A program made the translations under genes and the position numbers. DNA of 64,000 nucleotides from Sphingomonas sp. Leaf32. Its GTDB lineage: Bacteria > Pseudomonadota > Alphaproteobacteria > Sphingomonadales > Sphingomonadaceae. The DNA is taken from positions 62,001 to 126,000 of the forward strand of contig NZ_LMLA01000011.1 of NCBI RefSeq assembly GCF_001421765.1. Reading direction: 5' to 3'. Of the stretch, positions 48,104-57,125 are shown one piece after another (within the stretch, counting starts at the first letter, position 1; every line of letters starts with the position of its first letter). Below the pieces are notes generated by a model. That model had not been told where the DNA came from, ran no database searches, and worked only from the letters and a program-made list of their open reading frames with translations.

Positions 48104-49489
48104 CTAATAATTCAACTGCAACTGCGTCCGGATCACATCGCCCTCGGCGCGCCCCAGCCGCCGTTCGTCCGCCTCGGCGCGCTCCATCCGGGCATAGGCC
48201 AGCGTCAGTTCCAGCGCCGGCACCGGCTGGAACTCGATGCCCAGTTCGATCTCGTCCGTCTCCAGTCGGGGGGCGTTGACCGCCGCTTTCCACCCGCCGC
48301 GATAGGTCTGCCACCGGGCATAGGGCATGAACGGTCCGACCGGCGACGCCTTGACCCGCGCCATCGCCTGGACATAGCCGCCATGGATCGGCTTCGTCGT
48401 GATCGCGCGCAGCGTCCGGTCATATTCCGGCCCCCGCCCCCAGTTCCATTCCGCCTGAAACCCGATCGGCGCGGGATAGAGGATCGCGTGCAGCCCGACC
48501 CGTTCGTCGGCAAAGGTCACATCGCTCACCCCGCCGGTCCGCACCTCGGGCTGGACGCGATTGGTATAGGCGCTGCCGCCGACCTCCAGCACGCGCCCCC
48601 CGCCGATTTCGAACGGCCATGTCGCCAGCGCCACCGCCATCACCGCGTCATTCGCTTCCTCGCGGTTGATGCCTTGCCCGTTATAGATGCCGACCCCGAA
48701 CGCGCCGTAATTGCCGAACAGCTTCTGCCCGTCCTCGGTCAATCGTTCCCAGATGTCCTCGACCCGGCGCGGCGTGTAATATGCGACGACGCCGATATCG
48801 CGCTCGCTCGGCACCCCGCTGTTGATCGCGTCGCTGCGGTCGAGCGGGACGCGGTTCGACGACGACTGCATATTCTCCCACCCGAACGGCACCTTCGACT
48901 GGCCGAAGCGCAGGCGGAACCGCTTGTCGGGATCGAGGAACGCATCGAAATAGGCGTCGCGCAGTTGCAGGAAGCCCTCGCGCCGCTCGCCGACCGACTG
49001 GCTGCTGACCGCCGTCGCGAAATCGGGCTGGAGGTAGAAGGACACGCGGTCGCCAAGATCGCCCTGCAACACCAGCCGAATCCGGCGAAAGGTGAAGCCG
49101 GTATCGTCGCCGATCCCGCTGTCATGCACCGATCGCAGCCGCGCGACGCCATCCGGCGCGGTACGATCGCCGGAGACGATCTCGCTCAGCCGCAGCTGGG
49201 TGTATCCGCGCAGCCGGATGCGATCATACCATTTCTCGCGCTTGGCGGGCGGTGTCGTGGCGGCGACCTGTACCGGCGGCGCGGCAGGCGTGGGCGCGAT
49301 GGCGACCTGCGGCGGCGCGACCGGAGCAGCCGGTGGCGTGGCGATCGTGGCCGCCTGCGCCGCCTTCATCTCGGCGATGACCGCCTTCAGCTCGTCGATC
49401 TGGCGCTGAAGCTCCTGCACGGTCTGCGCCACCGCAGGGGGTGCCACCAGAAACGACGTGGCGGCGATCGCCGGAAGGAGCTGCTTCAT
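48104..49489 (-). CDS. OprO/OprP-type phosphate-selective porin
   Basis: 461 aa. Signal peptide ending APPAVAQ, then a coiled-coil stretch (QELQRQIDELKAVIAEMKAA), a Pro/Ala-rich linker, and an outer-membrane barrel with GFTFRRIRLVLQGDLGDRVS and KRFRLRFGQSKVPFGWEN, typical of the phosphate-selective O/P porin family. It ends with a C-terminal aromatic residue (QLQLNY) as barrels do. ATG 49489. A possible Pho box lies 44 bp upstream, which suits phosphate-starvation control. Confidence 0.88.
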   Translation of the reverse strand: MKQLLPAIAATSFLVAPPAVAQTVQELQRQIDELKAVIAEMKAAQAATIATPPAAPVAPPQVAIAPTPAAPPVQVAATTPPAKREKWYDRIRLRGYTQLRLSEIVSGDRTAPDGVARLRSVHDSGIGDDTGFTFRRIRLVLQGDLGDRVSFYLQPDFATAVSSQSVGERREGFLQLRDAYFDAFLDPDKRFRLRFGQSKVPFGWENMQSSSNRVPLDRSDAINSGVPSERDIGVVAYYTPRRVEDIWERLTEDGQKLFGNYGAFGVGIYNGQGINREEANDAVMAVALATWPFEIGGGRVLEVGGSAYTNRVQPEVRTGGVSDVTFADERVGLHAILYPAPIGFQAEWNWGRGPEYDRTLRAITTKPIHGGYVQAMARVKASPVGPFMPYARWQTYRGGWKAAVNAPRLETDEIELGIEFQPVPALELTLAYARMERAEADERRLGRAEGDVIRTQLQLNY

Positions 49490-49532
49490 GGACCCGCGCC
49501 ATGCCGCTGCGGCACGACGCGGGTCAAGTGAT

Positions 49533-49550
49533 ATGACGATCGCGTTACAG
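49533..49550 (-). promoter_or_regulatory. Possible Pho box upstream of the porin gene
   Basis: Read on the minus strand: CTGTAAC GCGA TCGTCAT. Each 7-mer matches the PhoB half site CTGTCAT at 5 of 7 positions, with the standard 4-base spacing. Distance to the porin ATG is 44 bp. Confidence 0.4.
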
Positions 49551-49554
49551 TCCG

Positions 49555-50967
49555 TCAGATGTGGATCGCGCGGCCATACGCGGCCAACACCGACTCGTGC
49601 ATCGATTCCGAAATGGTCGGGTGCGCGAACACCGTCTGGGTCAGTTCGGTCTCGGTCGTCTCCAGCTGGCGGGCGACGACATAGCCCTGGATCATCTCGG
49701 TCACTTCCGCGCCGACCATGTGCGCGCCCAGCAGTTCGCCGGTCTTCGCATCGAACACCGTTTTCACGAAGCCTTCCGCCTCACCCAGCGCGATCGCCTT
49801 GCCGTTGCCGATGAACGGGAACTTGCCAACCTTGACGCTGTAGCCGGCTTCCTTGGCCTTCGCCTCGGTAAAGCCGACGCTGGCGACCTGCGGTCGGGCA
49901 TAGGTGCAGCCGGGAATATTGTTCTTGTCCATCGCGTGCGGGTGCACGTCCTTGTTGCCCAGCGCCTTGGCGATGGCTTCGGCGGCGATCACGCCCTCAT
50001 GGCTCGCCTTGTGCGCCAGCCACGGGGCACCCGTCACGTCGCCGATCGCCCAGATGCCATCGACGTTGGTTTTGCCATAGCCGTCGGTCTTGATGTGGCC
50101 GCGCTCAGCCTCGATCTTCAGCGCTTCCATGCCGATATTCTCGGTATTGGGCACGATGCCGATCGCGACGATCGCGTGGCTGAACTCGACCTGCTCGACC
50201 TTGCCGTCCGGTCCCTTGATCGCGGCCTTCACGCCGCTCGCGGTCGCTTCCAGCTTTTCCAGACCCGACTTGGTCTTGATCGTCATGCCCTGCTTGGTCA
50301 GCGCCTTGTGCATGAACTCGCTGACTTCGGCGTCCTCGACCGGCATGATCCGGTCGAGCATCTCGACGATGGTCACGTCGGCGCCCATGTCGTTGTAGAA
50401 GCTGGCGAACTCGACGCCGATCGCGCCCGATCCGATGACCAGCAGCTTCGTCGGCATTTCGGGCGGCACCATCGCATGGCGATAGGTCCAGATCTTGGCA
50501 CCGTCGGCCTTGGCGAACGGCAGGTCGCGGGCGCGGGCGCCGGTCGCGATGATGATGTGCTTCGCTTCCAGTTCGGTCGTCTTGTCGCCCTGCTTGACGC
50601 TGAGCTTGCCCTTGGCCGTGATGGTGCCGACGCCCTCATGGACCGCGACCTTGTTCTTCTTCATCAGGCCCTTGACGCCCGCGTTCAGCTGGCCCGCGAC
50701 CTTGCGGCTGCGATCGACCACCTTGGCGAGGTCGAACGACGGCTTCTCGTTCGACAGGCCGTACTGCGCGGCGTGCATCATGTAATGATAGATTTCGGCC
50801 GAGCGCAGCAGCGCCTTGGTCGGGATACAGCCCCAGTTGAGGCAGATGCCGCCCAGCCGCTCGCGCTCGACAATGGCGACCTTCAGGCCAAGCTGGCTCG
50901 CGCGGATCGCCGCGACATAGCCGCCGGGGCCGGAACCGAGCACGATGAGGTCGTAGGTATCAGCCAT
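49555..50967 (-). CDS. lpdA: Dihydrolipoyl dehydrogenase (E3)
   Basis: 470 aa. Reoxidises dihydrolipoamide of the 2-oxoacid dehydrogenase complexes, making NADH. FAD loop GSGPGG (11-16), redox disulphide C42/C47 in GGICLNWGCIPTK, NAD-binding GSGAIGVEFASF, and the C-terminal HAHPTISE-type block FAHPTISESMHE with the catalytic His. Position after pdhC on the same strand suggests it serves pyruvate dehydrogenase. ATG 50967, AAAGG upstream. Confidence 0.96.
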   Translation of the reverse strand: MADTYDLIVLGSGPGGYVAAIRASQLGLKVAIVERERLGGICLNWGCIPTKALLRSAEIYHYMMHAAQYGLSNEKPSFDLAKVVDRSRKVAGQLNAGVKGLMKKNKVAVHEGVGTITAKGKLSVKQGDKTTELEAKHIIIATGARARDLPFAKADGAKIWTYRHAMVPPEMPTKLLVIGSGAIGVEFASFYNDMGADVTIVEMLDRIMPVEDAEVSEFMHKALTKQGMTIKTKSGLEKLEATASGVKAAIKGPDGKVEQVEFSHAIVAIGIVPNTENIGMEALKIEAERGHIKTDGYGKTNVDGIWAIGDVTGAPWLAHKASHEGVIAAEAIAKALGNKDVHPHAMDKNNIPGCTYARPQVASVGFTEAKAKEAGYSVKVGKFPFIGNGKAIALGEAEGFVKTVFDAKTGELLGAHMVGAEVTEMIQGYVVARQLETTETELTQTVFAHPTISESMHESVLAAYGRAIHI

Positions 50968-51035
50968 CACTTTGCCTTTTCGCTCGCTGCTGCCCGGTCG
51001 AGCAGCCGAATTAGTTGCCGCACGAGTTCCGTGCG

Positions 51036-51428
51036 TTAGCCCTCGATCGTCCGCGGCTTGCGATGTTCGTCGATCGCCACGAACACGAAGCGCGCCTGCG
51101 TAACGCGGTTCACCGCCTCGCCGAACCGGTCGCGGCGCCAGGCCTCGACCTCGATCGTCATCGACGTGCGACCGACCTTCACCAGATCGGTATAGACCGA
51201 CACTTCGTCGCCGACCGCGACCGGCGCATGGAACTGCATCGCATCGACCGCGATGGTGACGGCGCGGCCCTTGGCATGGCGCGCAGCGACCAGTCCGGCG
51301 GCCATGTCCATCTGCGACATGATCCATCCGCCGAAGATGTCGCCATAGGGATTAGTGTCGGCGGGCATGGCGGTTACGCGCAGCGCCGGCTGTCCCGGCG
51401 GCGGTGCCACGGCATCCTCAACGATCAT
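51036..51428 (-). CDS. Hotdog-fold acyl-CoA thioesterase
   Basis: 130 aa with DTNPYGDIFGGWIMSQMDMA, the catalytic-Asp helix region of YciA/BFIT-type hotdog thioesterases, and AVDAMQFHAPVAVGDEV. Hydrolyses acyl-CoAs; chain length unknown. Lies between the pdhC and lpdA genes, overlapping the small membrane-protein gene by 11 bp. ATG 51428. Confidence 0.92.
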   Translation of the reverse strand: MIVEDAVAPPPGQPALRVTAMPADTNPYGDIFGGWIMSQMDMAAGLVAARHAKGRAVTIAVDAMQFHAPVAVGDEVSVYTDLVKVGRTSMTIEVEAWRRDRFGEAVNRVTQARFVFVAIDEHRKPRTIEG

Positions 51429-51636
51429 GCGGCACCCCCTTCGCGCGTTCCTCGGCCATCGCGCGCCGCACCTGCCGGACGCCCAGCAGCAGCACGACGA
51501 CCATCGCCACCCATGTCACCGTCCAGATGTCGCGCCGCCCCAGCGGATACGACCACGCCGACAGCGACCCGATCGCCCATGCCGCCGCGATCCCCGCGAC
51601 GACATGCACGATCTCGGTCAGCAGCCGGATGCGCAT
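51418..51636 (-). CDS. Small two-helix membrane protein, unknown
   Basis: 72 aa; helices at about 7-28 and 38-54 (VTWVAMVVVLLLGV) with a charged tail. Its ATG directly follows the pdhC stop codon (TAA then ATG) and its end overlaps the thioesterase gene, so it belongs to the pdhC-lpdA transcript. No family recognised. Confidence 0.75.
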   Translation of the reverse strand: MRIRLLTEIVHVVAGIAAAWAIGSLSAWSYPLGRRDIWTVTWVAMVVVLLLGVRQVRRAMAEERAKGVPHDR

Positions 51637-52938
51637 TTACGCGATCAGGCCGAGCGGCGACTCCACCAGCGCCTTGAACAGCTTGAGCATTTCCGCACCG
51701 TCCGCACCGTCGATGGCGCGGTGGTCGAAACTGCCGGTCGCCGTCATCACGGTCGCCACGCCCAGCGCGTCGTCGACGATATACGGGCGCTTCTCGCCGG
51801 CACCGACTGCCAGGATCATACCCTGCGGCGGGTTGATGACCGCTTCGAACTGCTTGATGCCGAACATGCCCATGTTGCTGAGCGATGCCGTGCCGCCTTG
51901 ATATTCCTCGGGCTTCAGCTTGTTCTCCTTGGCGCGGCCGGCCAGGTCCTTCATCTCGCTGCTGATCTTCGCCACGCCCTTGTTGGCGGCGTCGCGGATG
52001 ATCGGGGTGATGAGGCCGGTCGGCGTCGACACCGCCACCGACACGTCGGCACGGGCGTACTGCACCATCTCGTTGCCGAGGAAGGTGACGTTGCACTTCG
52101 GGCTGTTTTCCAGCGCGACGCCCAGCGCCTTGATGAGCAGGTCGTTGACCGACAGCTTTACGCCGCGCGCGTCGAGCGACTTGTTCAGGTCGCCGCGCAG
52201 CTTCAGCAACGCATCCAGACGGATGTCGACCGTCAGATAGATGTGCGGCACCTGCTGCTTCGATTCGGTCAGGCGACGCGCGATCGTCTTGCGGATGTTC
52301 GACAGCTTCTCGACCGTGTGCGGGATCGAATCGTCGAACCACACGGCGGCGGGCTTGGGCGCTTCGGCGGCAGGCGCCGACGGGGCGGCCTGCGATGCAG
52401 GCGCGGCGGCTTGCGCCTTCGGGGCGCTCGCGGCACCGGGCTTGGCGCTCTCGACGTCGGCCTTGACGATGCGACCGTTGGGGCCGCTGCCGGCGACGCC
52501 CGACAGGTCGAGGCCCTTGTCGGCGGCGATGCGGCGGGCAAGCGGGCTGGCCTTCACGCGGCTGCCGTCGCTGGGGGCAGCGGGTGCGGCAGGCGCCGGC
52601 TTCGCTTCGGTCGCGGCGGGGGCTTCAGCCTTGGGAGCCTCTTCCTTCGGCGCATCGGCCTTGGCCGGCGTGCTGCCGATCGCCGACGCATCCTCACCCT
52701 CTTCGAGGAGGATGGCGATCACGGCGCCGACCTTCACATTGTCGGTGCCCTCGGCGACCAGCACCTTGCCGATCGTGCCTTCGTCGACGGCTTCGAATTC
52801 CATCGTGGCCTTGTCGGTCTCGATCTCGGCCATGATGTCGCCGGACTTGACGGTATCGCCTTCCTTCACCAGCCATTTGGCCAGCGTCCCCTCTTCCATG
52901 GTGGGGGACAGGGCGGGCATCTTGATCTCGATCGGCAT
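51637..52938 (-). CDS. pdhC: Pyruvate dehydrogenase dihydrolipoamide acetyltransferase (E2)
   Basis: 433 aa. Passes the acetyl group from lipoamide to CoA. One lipoyl domain with K43 in ETDKATMEF, an Ala/Pro linker, a peripheral-subunit-binding domain ([26 protein letters not shown]), a second linker and the catalytic domain ending with [14 protein letters not shown] (catalytic His). The opening [20 protein letters not shown] is typical of alphaproteobacterial pyruvate rather than oxoglutarate E2. E1 genes are not in the window. ATG 52938. Confidence 0.95.
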   Translation of the reverse strand: MPIEIKMPALSPTMEEGTLAKWLVKEGDTVKSGDIMAEIETDKATMEFEAVDEGTIGKVLVAEGTDNVKVGAVIAILLEEGEDASAIGSTPAKADAPKEEAPKAEAPAATEAKPAPAAPAAPSDGSRVKASPLARRIAADKGLDLSGVAGSGPNGRIVKADVESAKPGAASAPKAQAAAPASQAAPSAPAAEAPKPAAVWFDDSIPHTVEKLSNIRKTIARRLTESKQQVPHIYLTVDIRLDALLKLRGDLNKSLDARGVKLSVNDLLIKALGVALENSPKCNVTFLGNEMVQYARADVSVAVSTPTGLITPIIRDAANKGVAKISSEMKDLAGRAKENKLKPEEYQGGTASLSNMGMFGIKQFEAVINPPQGMILAVGAGEKRPYIVDDALGVATVMTATGSFDHRAIDGADGAEMLKLFKALVESPLGLIA

Positions 52939-53066
52939 GGGGCAGAATGGTCCTCTCAGGCTCGTCGCGCCTCTTCGCTGTCGGACGGCTCCCGGTCAAG
53001 CCCCGGCACGACCTTGCATGACCGACGCGAACCGGCGCATGAACCGGTGCGTCAGGGGAAGATGCG

Positions 53067-53522
53067 ATGCGGACATATCTGGTGGTGGTCGACGAAAGCC
53101 CGGAAAGCGCCGTTGCGCTGCGCTTCGCCGCGCGCCGTGCGGTCAAGACCAATGGCGGCGTAGAGGTGCTGGCACTGGTCGAGCCACAGGAATTCGCCCC
53201 TTGGGGCGGCGTGCAGGCGACGATCGAGGAAGAGGCGACCGAGCGCGCCGAGGCATTGGTACAGGCCGCCGCCGGTACGCTGATCGCCGAATCGGGGCTG
53301 CAACCGCATCTGACGGTTAAGATCGGCGACGGCCCGCGAATCGTCCGCGACATGATCGCCACCAATCCCGACATCGCCGCCCTGGTGCTGGGCGCGGCCG
53401 CCACCGGATCGCCGGGGCCGCTCGTCACCCATTTCGCGGGCACCGATGCGGGCGCCCTGCCCGTGCCGTTGATGATAATCCCCGGCAGCCTCGACCGCGA
53501 AGGCATTGATCGCCTGAGCTGA
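53067..53522 (+). CDS. Universal stress protein (UspA family)
   Basis: 151 aa, one Usp domain: TYLVVVDESPESAVALRFAA at the N-terminus and a later ALVLGAAA...GPLVTHF region in place of the classic ATP-binding GxxGxxxxxxGS. The nucleotide loop looks weakened (TGSPGPLV), so ATP binding is unsure. Divergent from pdhC; a long GC-rich hairpin (53582-53617) lies 60 bp after its stop. Confidence 0.88.
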   Translation: MRTYLVVVDESPESAVALRFAARRAVKTNGGVEVLALVEPQEFAPWGGVQATIEEEATERAEALVQAAAGTLIAESGLQPHLTVKIGDGPRIVRDMIATNPDIAALVLGAAATGSPGPLVTHFAGTDAGALPVPLMIIPGSLDREGIDRLS

Positions 53523-53706
53523 TTCGCAACGTCAGCCACCGTTCAGCCTGGCGAGTCCAAAGTACATCTGCGGAATACCGTGCGGGGGAGAGCAGCGATT
53601 CGCGCTCGATCCCCCGCGGGCTGCTGCTGTTCGCCGGGTGTCCGGCACATCCTCTCTTATAATTCAGCGCAGCGCTGGTGGAGGTCCGTTAGCGCGCTCC
53701 GGGCAC

Positions 53707-53734
53707 AAAAAAAAGGGCCGGCGAACCGACCCTT
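53707..53734 (-). terminator. Rho-independent terminator, minus strand
   Basis: Stem 53713-53721 / 53726-53734 with TTCG loop, one G-U pair, then eight consecutive T on the minus strand. There is no protein-coding gene ending here on that strand, which points to a non-coding transcript. Confidence 0.85.
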
Positions 53735-53815
53735 GAAAAGTTTTAGGAGAGGATGCCTGAAAGGCACAGTCGTTGTGCACCGCAACCGATCCATTAGCAA
53801 TTGCAAAAAACGAAA
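53707..53815 (-). ncRNA. Candidate small RNA with UUCG terminator
   Basis: Predicted transcript of about 105 nt on the minus strand. It ends in a 9-bp stem AAGGGTCGG/CCGGCCCTT closed by a TTCG loop and followed by eight T. Upstream is a second hairpin, TGCCTTTCAGGCA. Between the two lies unpaired TCCTCTCCTAAAACTTTTC, whose CCTCTCCT is complementary to a Shine-Dalgarno sequence. A promoter-like pair lies just ahead. No known RNA family was recognised. Confidence 0.55.
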
Positions 53816-53821
53816 CCAAAC

Positions 53822-53851
53822 ATTCTATTTCTGCATCAACCCCACCTTCAA
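53822..53851 (-). promoter_or_regulatory. Sigma-70-like promoter for the candidate sRNA
   Basis: Minus strand: TTGAAG (-35, 53851-53846), 18-base spacer, TAGAAT (-10, 53827-53822). The start point would be near 53815. Confidence 0.4.
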
Positions 53852-53926
53852 GGTAGGTTTTAGGTGCAGATGGGTATCGATCGAAACCGGTTGAGCGGGA
53901 TCGCCGAACGCGGCATCCTCCCGAAA

Positions 53927-55216
53927 ATGCGATCGATGTTGCTCCTGCCCGCCCTGATCCTCACCGCCGCCGCCGGCGCGCGCGACACTCCGCGTCCCGA
54001 ACGGCTGCGCGCCGACGTCGCGACCCTGGTGGGGTTCGGCACGCGACACACCGCCTCCGATCCCGACCATCGGACGCGCGGGATCGGCGCGGCGCGGCGC
54101 TGGTTCGCGAACGAACTCACCCGCATCGGCGCAGGCTGCGGCAATTGCATCACCGTCGCCAACATCGCGCGCGGCTTCACTGGGCTGCGTGCGCCGACCG
54201 GCGTCAATGTCGTCGACGTGCTCGGATTTCAGCAGGGACGAGATCCCAAACGGGTCGTCATCGTGATGGGCCATATCGACAGCCGGGTCAGCGACGTGAT
54301 GGATGCGAAGAGCGACGCCCCCGGTGCCAATGACGACGCCTCGGGCGTCGCGCTGGTGCTGGAAACCGCGCGCATCCTGTCGAAGGAACGGTTCGACGCC
54401 ACCATCGTCTATGCCGCACTGTCGGGCGAGGAACAGGGGCTGTGGGGTGCGCAACTCCTCGCCGACACCGCCAGGGAGCGTGGGTGGACGGTCACCGCCG
54501 TGCTCAACAACGACATCGTCGGCAACACCGTCGGACAGGACGGACGCAAGGTCGCCGACCGGGTTCGCGTCTTTTCCGAAGGAATTCGCACGTCCGAATC
54601 GATCGAGCAGCAGATCGCTCGCCGCGCCGCCGGGGGCGAGGATGACGGCCCGTCGCGCGCGCTGGCCAAGACGGTCGATTTGATCGCGACCGGCATTCCC
54701 GGCGGCCTCGACGTGTTTCTCGATCGGCGGCCCGACCGGTTCGGGCGCGGCGGCGACCACGAACCGTTCCTGAAGCTCGGTTATCCCGCGATCCGCTTTT
54801 CGGTCGGGGTCGAGAATTACGACGCTCAGCATCAGGACCTGCGCCGCGAAGGGACCCGCGTCTATGGCGACACCATCGACCGGATGGATTTCGCCTATCT
54901 CGCGAAGGTGACCGCGATCAACGCAGCGACCATCGCGCGTCTCGCCGCCGCCCCCGCCGCACCGGCCGGCGTCTCGATCGAAGGCGCGCTGGCGACCGAC
55001 ACGACCGTCCGCTGGCAACCGGTGGCGAACGCGGCCGGCTATCGCATCCGCTGGCGGCGCAACGATGCGCAGGACTGGACGAACAGCCGCGACGTGACCG
55101 GGGCCGAAGCGGTGCTGAAGGGCGTGATCGTTGACGACCATTTCGTCGCCGTGTCCGCCCTGTCGACATCGGGCGCGGAGAGCGTACCGACCTTCGCCGG
55201 TCGCGCCCCGCGCTGA
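53927..55216 (+). CDS. Secreted M28-family zinc aminopeptidase-like protein
   Basis: 429 aa. Signal peptide MRSMLLLPALILTAAAGA. Metal site: GHIDSR, then APGANDDASG with the bridging Asp, SGEEQG with the catalytic Glu pair, and GGDHEPF with the last His. A C-terminal fibronectin-III-like domain (about 350-429; TTVRWQPVANAAGYRIRWRR) follows. Acts on peptides in the periplasm or outside. ATG 53927 gives the signal peptide; earlier in-frame GTG (53864) does not. Confidence 0.9.
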   Translation: MRSMLLLPALILTAAAGARDTPRPERLRADVATLVGFGTRHTASDPDHRTRGIGAARRWFANELTRIGAGCGNCITVANIARGFTGLRAPTGVNVVDVLGFQQGRDPKRVVIVMGHIDSRVSDVMDAKSDAPGANDDASGVALVLETARILSKERFDATIVYAALSGEEQGLWGAQLLADTARERGWTVTAVLNNDIVGNTVGQDGRKVADRVRVFSEGIRTSESIEQQIARRAAGGEDDGPSRALAKTVDLIATGIPGGLDVFLDRRPDRFGRGGDHEPFLKLGYPAIRFSVGVENYDAQHQDLRREGTRVYGDTIDRMDFAYLAKVTAINAATIARLAAAPAAPAGVSIEGALATDTTVRWQPVANAAGYRIRWRRNDAQDWTNSRDVTGAEAVLKGVIVDDHFVAVSALSTSGAESVPTFAGRAPR

Positions 55217-55219
55217 CAG

Positions 55220-56299
55220 TTACCGCCGCAACATCTTCGACCGGACCACCCGCCGCCGTGGTGCGGCGCGGTGCGTTTCGTAGGTCACGACCTCTTCGGT
55301 CGTGGTTGTCGTCACCGGCGCGTTCTGAATCGTCACCGTCGTCACCGTGCGCGGCGGGTAATAATAGCCATTGGCGACATAGCCCCCCGGCCCTTCGGTC
55401 GTGGTCGTCGTCGTATAGCTGCGCGCGACCGGCGGCGCGCCGACATGCCGCTCGACATAGCCGCCGCGCGGATACGGACGCGGGCCGATCGGCTGCACTT
55501 CCTCGCGCATCGGACCGAACACCACGCCCGGCGCGGGTGCATCATCGTAATAGCCGCCGTCCGGTGCGACCGGCACGTCCTCGCCCGGCAGCGGATAGCC
55601 CGCGCCATAGCCCTGCCGAACCGGCGGCGGCGGTGGCGGCGCACGGCGATCCTCGGCGCGGTCGATCGCGGTGCCGATCAGCGCACCGGCACCCGCGCCC
55701 AGCAGGGTTCCGCCCAGCCGGTTGCCACGACCCGCGATGACGTTCCCGGCCACGCCGCCCGCGACCCCGCCGATCACCGCACCGCCGACCCCGTCGTCGC
55801 GCCGCGCGACCGGCGGCGGCGGAACGTCGTTCTCGGCAACGTAGCGATCATAGGCCCGGTCATCGCGGACATAGCGGCCATTGTCGCGCGAATCCCAATC
55901 GATGCCGCGACGATAATCGGACACCCGGCCCTCCCGGTCGGCCAGCACCGCATCGTCGTAATAACGATACCAGCCATAACCCGGCTGCGGCCGCGTCAGC
56001 CCATAGACCGGCCAGTCCTGGATGAAGAAGCTCGGCGCCACCCAATAGCGCGGCAGGACCCAGCCCCGCGCCGGCATCCGGTACGCGGACCAGCCGCCCG
56101 GTGCATAATAGCCGCCATACCAGCGTCCGCGCACCTTTCCGCCCCAGCGTGGGCCGGGCAGGTTCACGCGCGGCTGCCCGGGATAGAGCGCCGGCCGGCC
56201 CGGACGCGCCTCCGGCGATTGTCCGACGCGCGGCTGCGCGTGGGCGGCTCCGGTCGAGGCAAGGATCGCCGCGATAGCGGCAAGGGTGGGCGTTCGCAT
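55220..56299 (-). CDS. RcnB-like and glycine-zipper envelope protein
   Basis: 359 aa. Signal peptide ending AAHAQ. A basic, Tyr/Gly-rich RcnB-like region (LPRYWVAPSFFIQDWPVYGL) is followed by a charged stretch, a glycine zipper (GGAVIGGVAGGVAGNVIAG and GTLLGAGAGALIGTAI) able to insert in membranes, and a low-complexity tail with Pro and Thr runs (TTTTTT). Role unknown; RcnB proteins are linked to metal homeostasis. ATG 56299 with GGGAG upstream. Convergent with the M28 gene, three bases apart. Confidence 0.82.
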   Translation of the reverse strand: MRTPTLAAIAAILASTGAAHAQPRVGQSPEARPGRPALYPGQPRVNLPGPRWGGKVRGRWYGGYYAPGGWSAYRMPARGWVLPRYWVAPSFFIQDWPVYGLTRPQPGYGWYRYYDDAVLADREGRVSDYRRGIDWDSRDNGRYVRDDRAYDRYVAENDVPPPPVARRDDGVGGAVIGGVAGGVAGNVIAGRGNRLGGTLLGAGAGALIGTAIDRAEDRRAPPPPPPVRQGYGAGYPLPGEDVPVAPDGGYYDDAPAPGVVFGPMREEVQPIGPRPYPRGGYVERHVGAPPVARSYTTTTTTEGPGGYVANGYYYPPRTVTTVTIQNAPVTTTTTEEVVTYETHRAAPRRRVVRSKMLRR

Positions 56300-56422
56300 C
56301 GTCGGGTCGGCTCCCTGTAACGCGGTTGCTCCGCGCGGATATGGTTGCCGAAACCTTACCACACCGCCCGGTTCCCGGCCAATCCGGCGATTGCCGGACC
56401 GACCGTCCCGTGCCGGGGCAGA

Positions 56423-56905
56423 TCAGCCGATGCGCGGGGCCAGCAACGCCACCAAAGCCTCGCATCCGGCCTGGTCATCGGCATCGAACCGGCCGGGCAA
56501 CGGGCTGTCGAGGTCGAGCACACCTATCAGGCGATCGCCGACGATCATCGGCACCACCAGTTCGCTGCGGCTGTCCGCGTCGCAGGCGATATGGCCGGGA
56601 AAGGCGTGGACATCGGCGACCAGTTGCGTCGTCCGGCGCGCCGCCGCCGTCCCGCACACCCCGCGCCCCAGCGCGATACGGATGCACGCCGCCTTGCCTT
56701 GAAACGGCCCCAGCACCAGCTCGTCCTGCACCAGCCGATAAAAGCCCGCCCAGTTCAGGTCGGGCAGATATTGCATCAACAGCGCCGACGCATTCGCCAT
56801 ATTGGCGATGGCGTCGCTTTCCCCGGCGGTCAGCGCGTCGAGGGCGGACAGGAGGTCGCGGTACAGGTCGCCCTTGGCGCCGGTGGCAATATCGAACTGG
56901 TACAT
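56423..56905 (-). CDS. msrC: Free methionine-(R)-sulfoxide reductase (GAF domain)
   Basis: 160 aa, one GAF domain with the fRMsr signature: GRGVCGTAA and DVHAFPGHIACDADSRSELV, containing the catalytic and resolving cysteines. Reduces free Met-R-sulfoxide with thioredoxin. ATG 56905 suits the family length; the longer start at 56941 is not conserved-looking. The ribosome site is poor. Confidence 0.92.
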   Translation of the reverse strand: MYQFDIATGAKGDLYRDLLSALDALTAGESDAIANMANASALLMQYLPDLNWAGFYRLVQDELVLGPFQGKAACIRIALGRGVCGTAAARRTTQLVADVHAFPGHIACDADSRSELVVPMIVGDRLIGVLDLDSPLPGRFDADDQAGCEALVALLAPRIG

Positions 56906-56939
56906 TAGGCGCGATGTAGGACGAAGGGCGCCACTCGCC

Positions 56940-56966
56940 AATCCTCCCCCCGTGCCCGGGAGGATT
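56940..56966. repeat. Short hairpin AATCCTCCC/GGGAGGATT
   Basis: Nine-bp arms (56940-56948, 56958-56966) with a nine-base GC loop, 35 bp upstream of msrC and downstream of arfB. No T run on either side, so not a convincing terminator; possibly another short dispersed element. Confidence 0.55.
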
Positions 56967-56991
56967 TAGAACGTGATGACATCAGGTAGAA

Positions 56992-57103
56992 CCGTTCGTG
57001 CTGAGTAGGGACTGGGCTTGTCGAAGGCCCGTATCGAAGCACCTCCTCCACGGTCCTTCGATACGCCGCTTCGACAAGCTCAGCGGCTACTCAGGACGAA
57101 CGG
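56992..57103. repeat. 110-bp palindromic repeat, copy D
   Basis: CCGTTCGTGCTGAGTAG ... CTACTCAGGACGAACGG, the same outer sequence as copy A. Lies 22 bp beyond the arfB stop. Confidence 0.9.
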
Positions 57104-57125
57104 TTTCAGCTTATGTCAGCAAGCC

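Larger units (their letters stand above)
53523..53926. other. 404-bp gap holding a candidate sRNA
   Basis: Holds a GCGGGGGA/TCCCCCGC hairpin (53582-53617) on the usp side, a candidate minus-strand RNA with its own promoter and terminator (53707-53851) and, beyond it, the leader of the M28 peptidase gene. No protein-coding frame here is supported. Confidence 0.6.

Noticed and set aside
53582..53617. Terminator of the usp gene
   Set aside because: The hairpin is strong but has no T run, so it was not called a terminator.
53658..53663. Perfect TATAAT on the plus strand
   Set aside because: No -35 element lies at a workable distance, and no gene starts soon after it.
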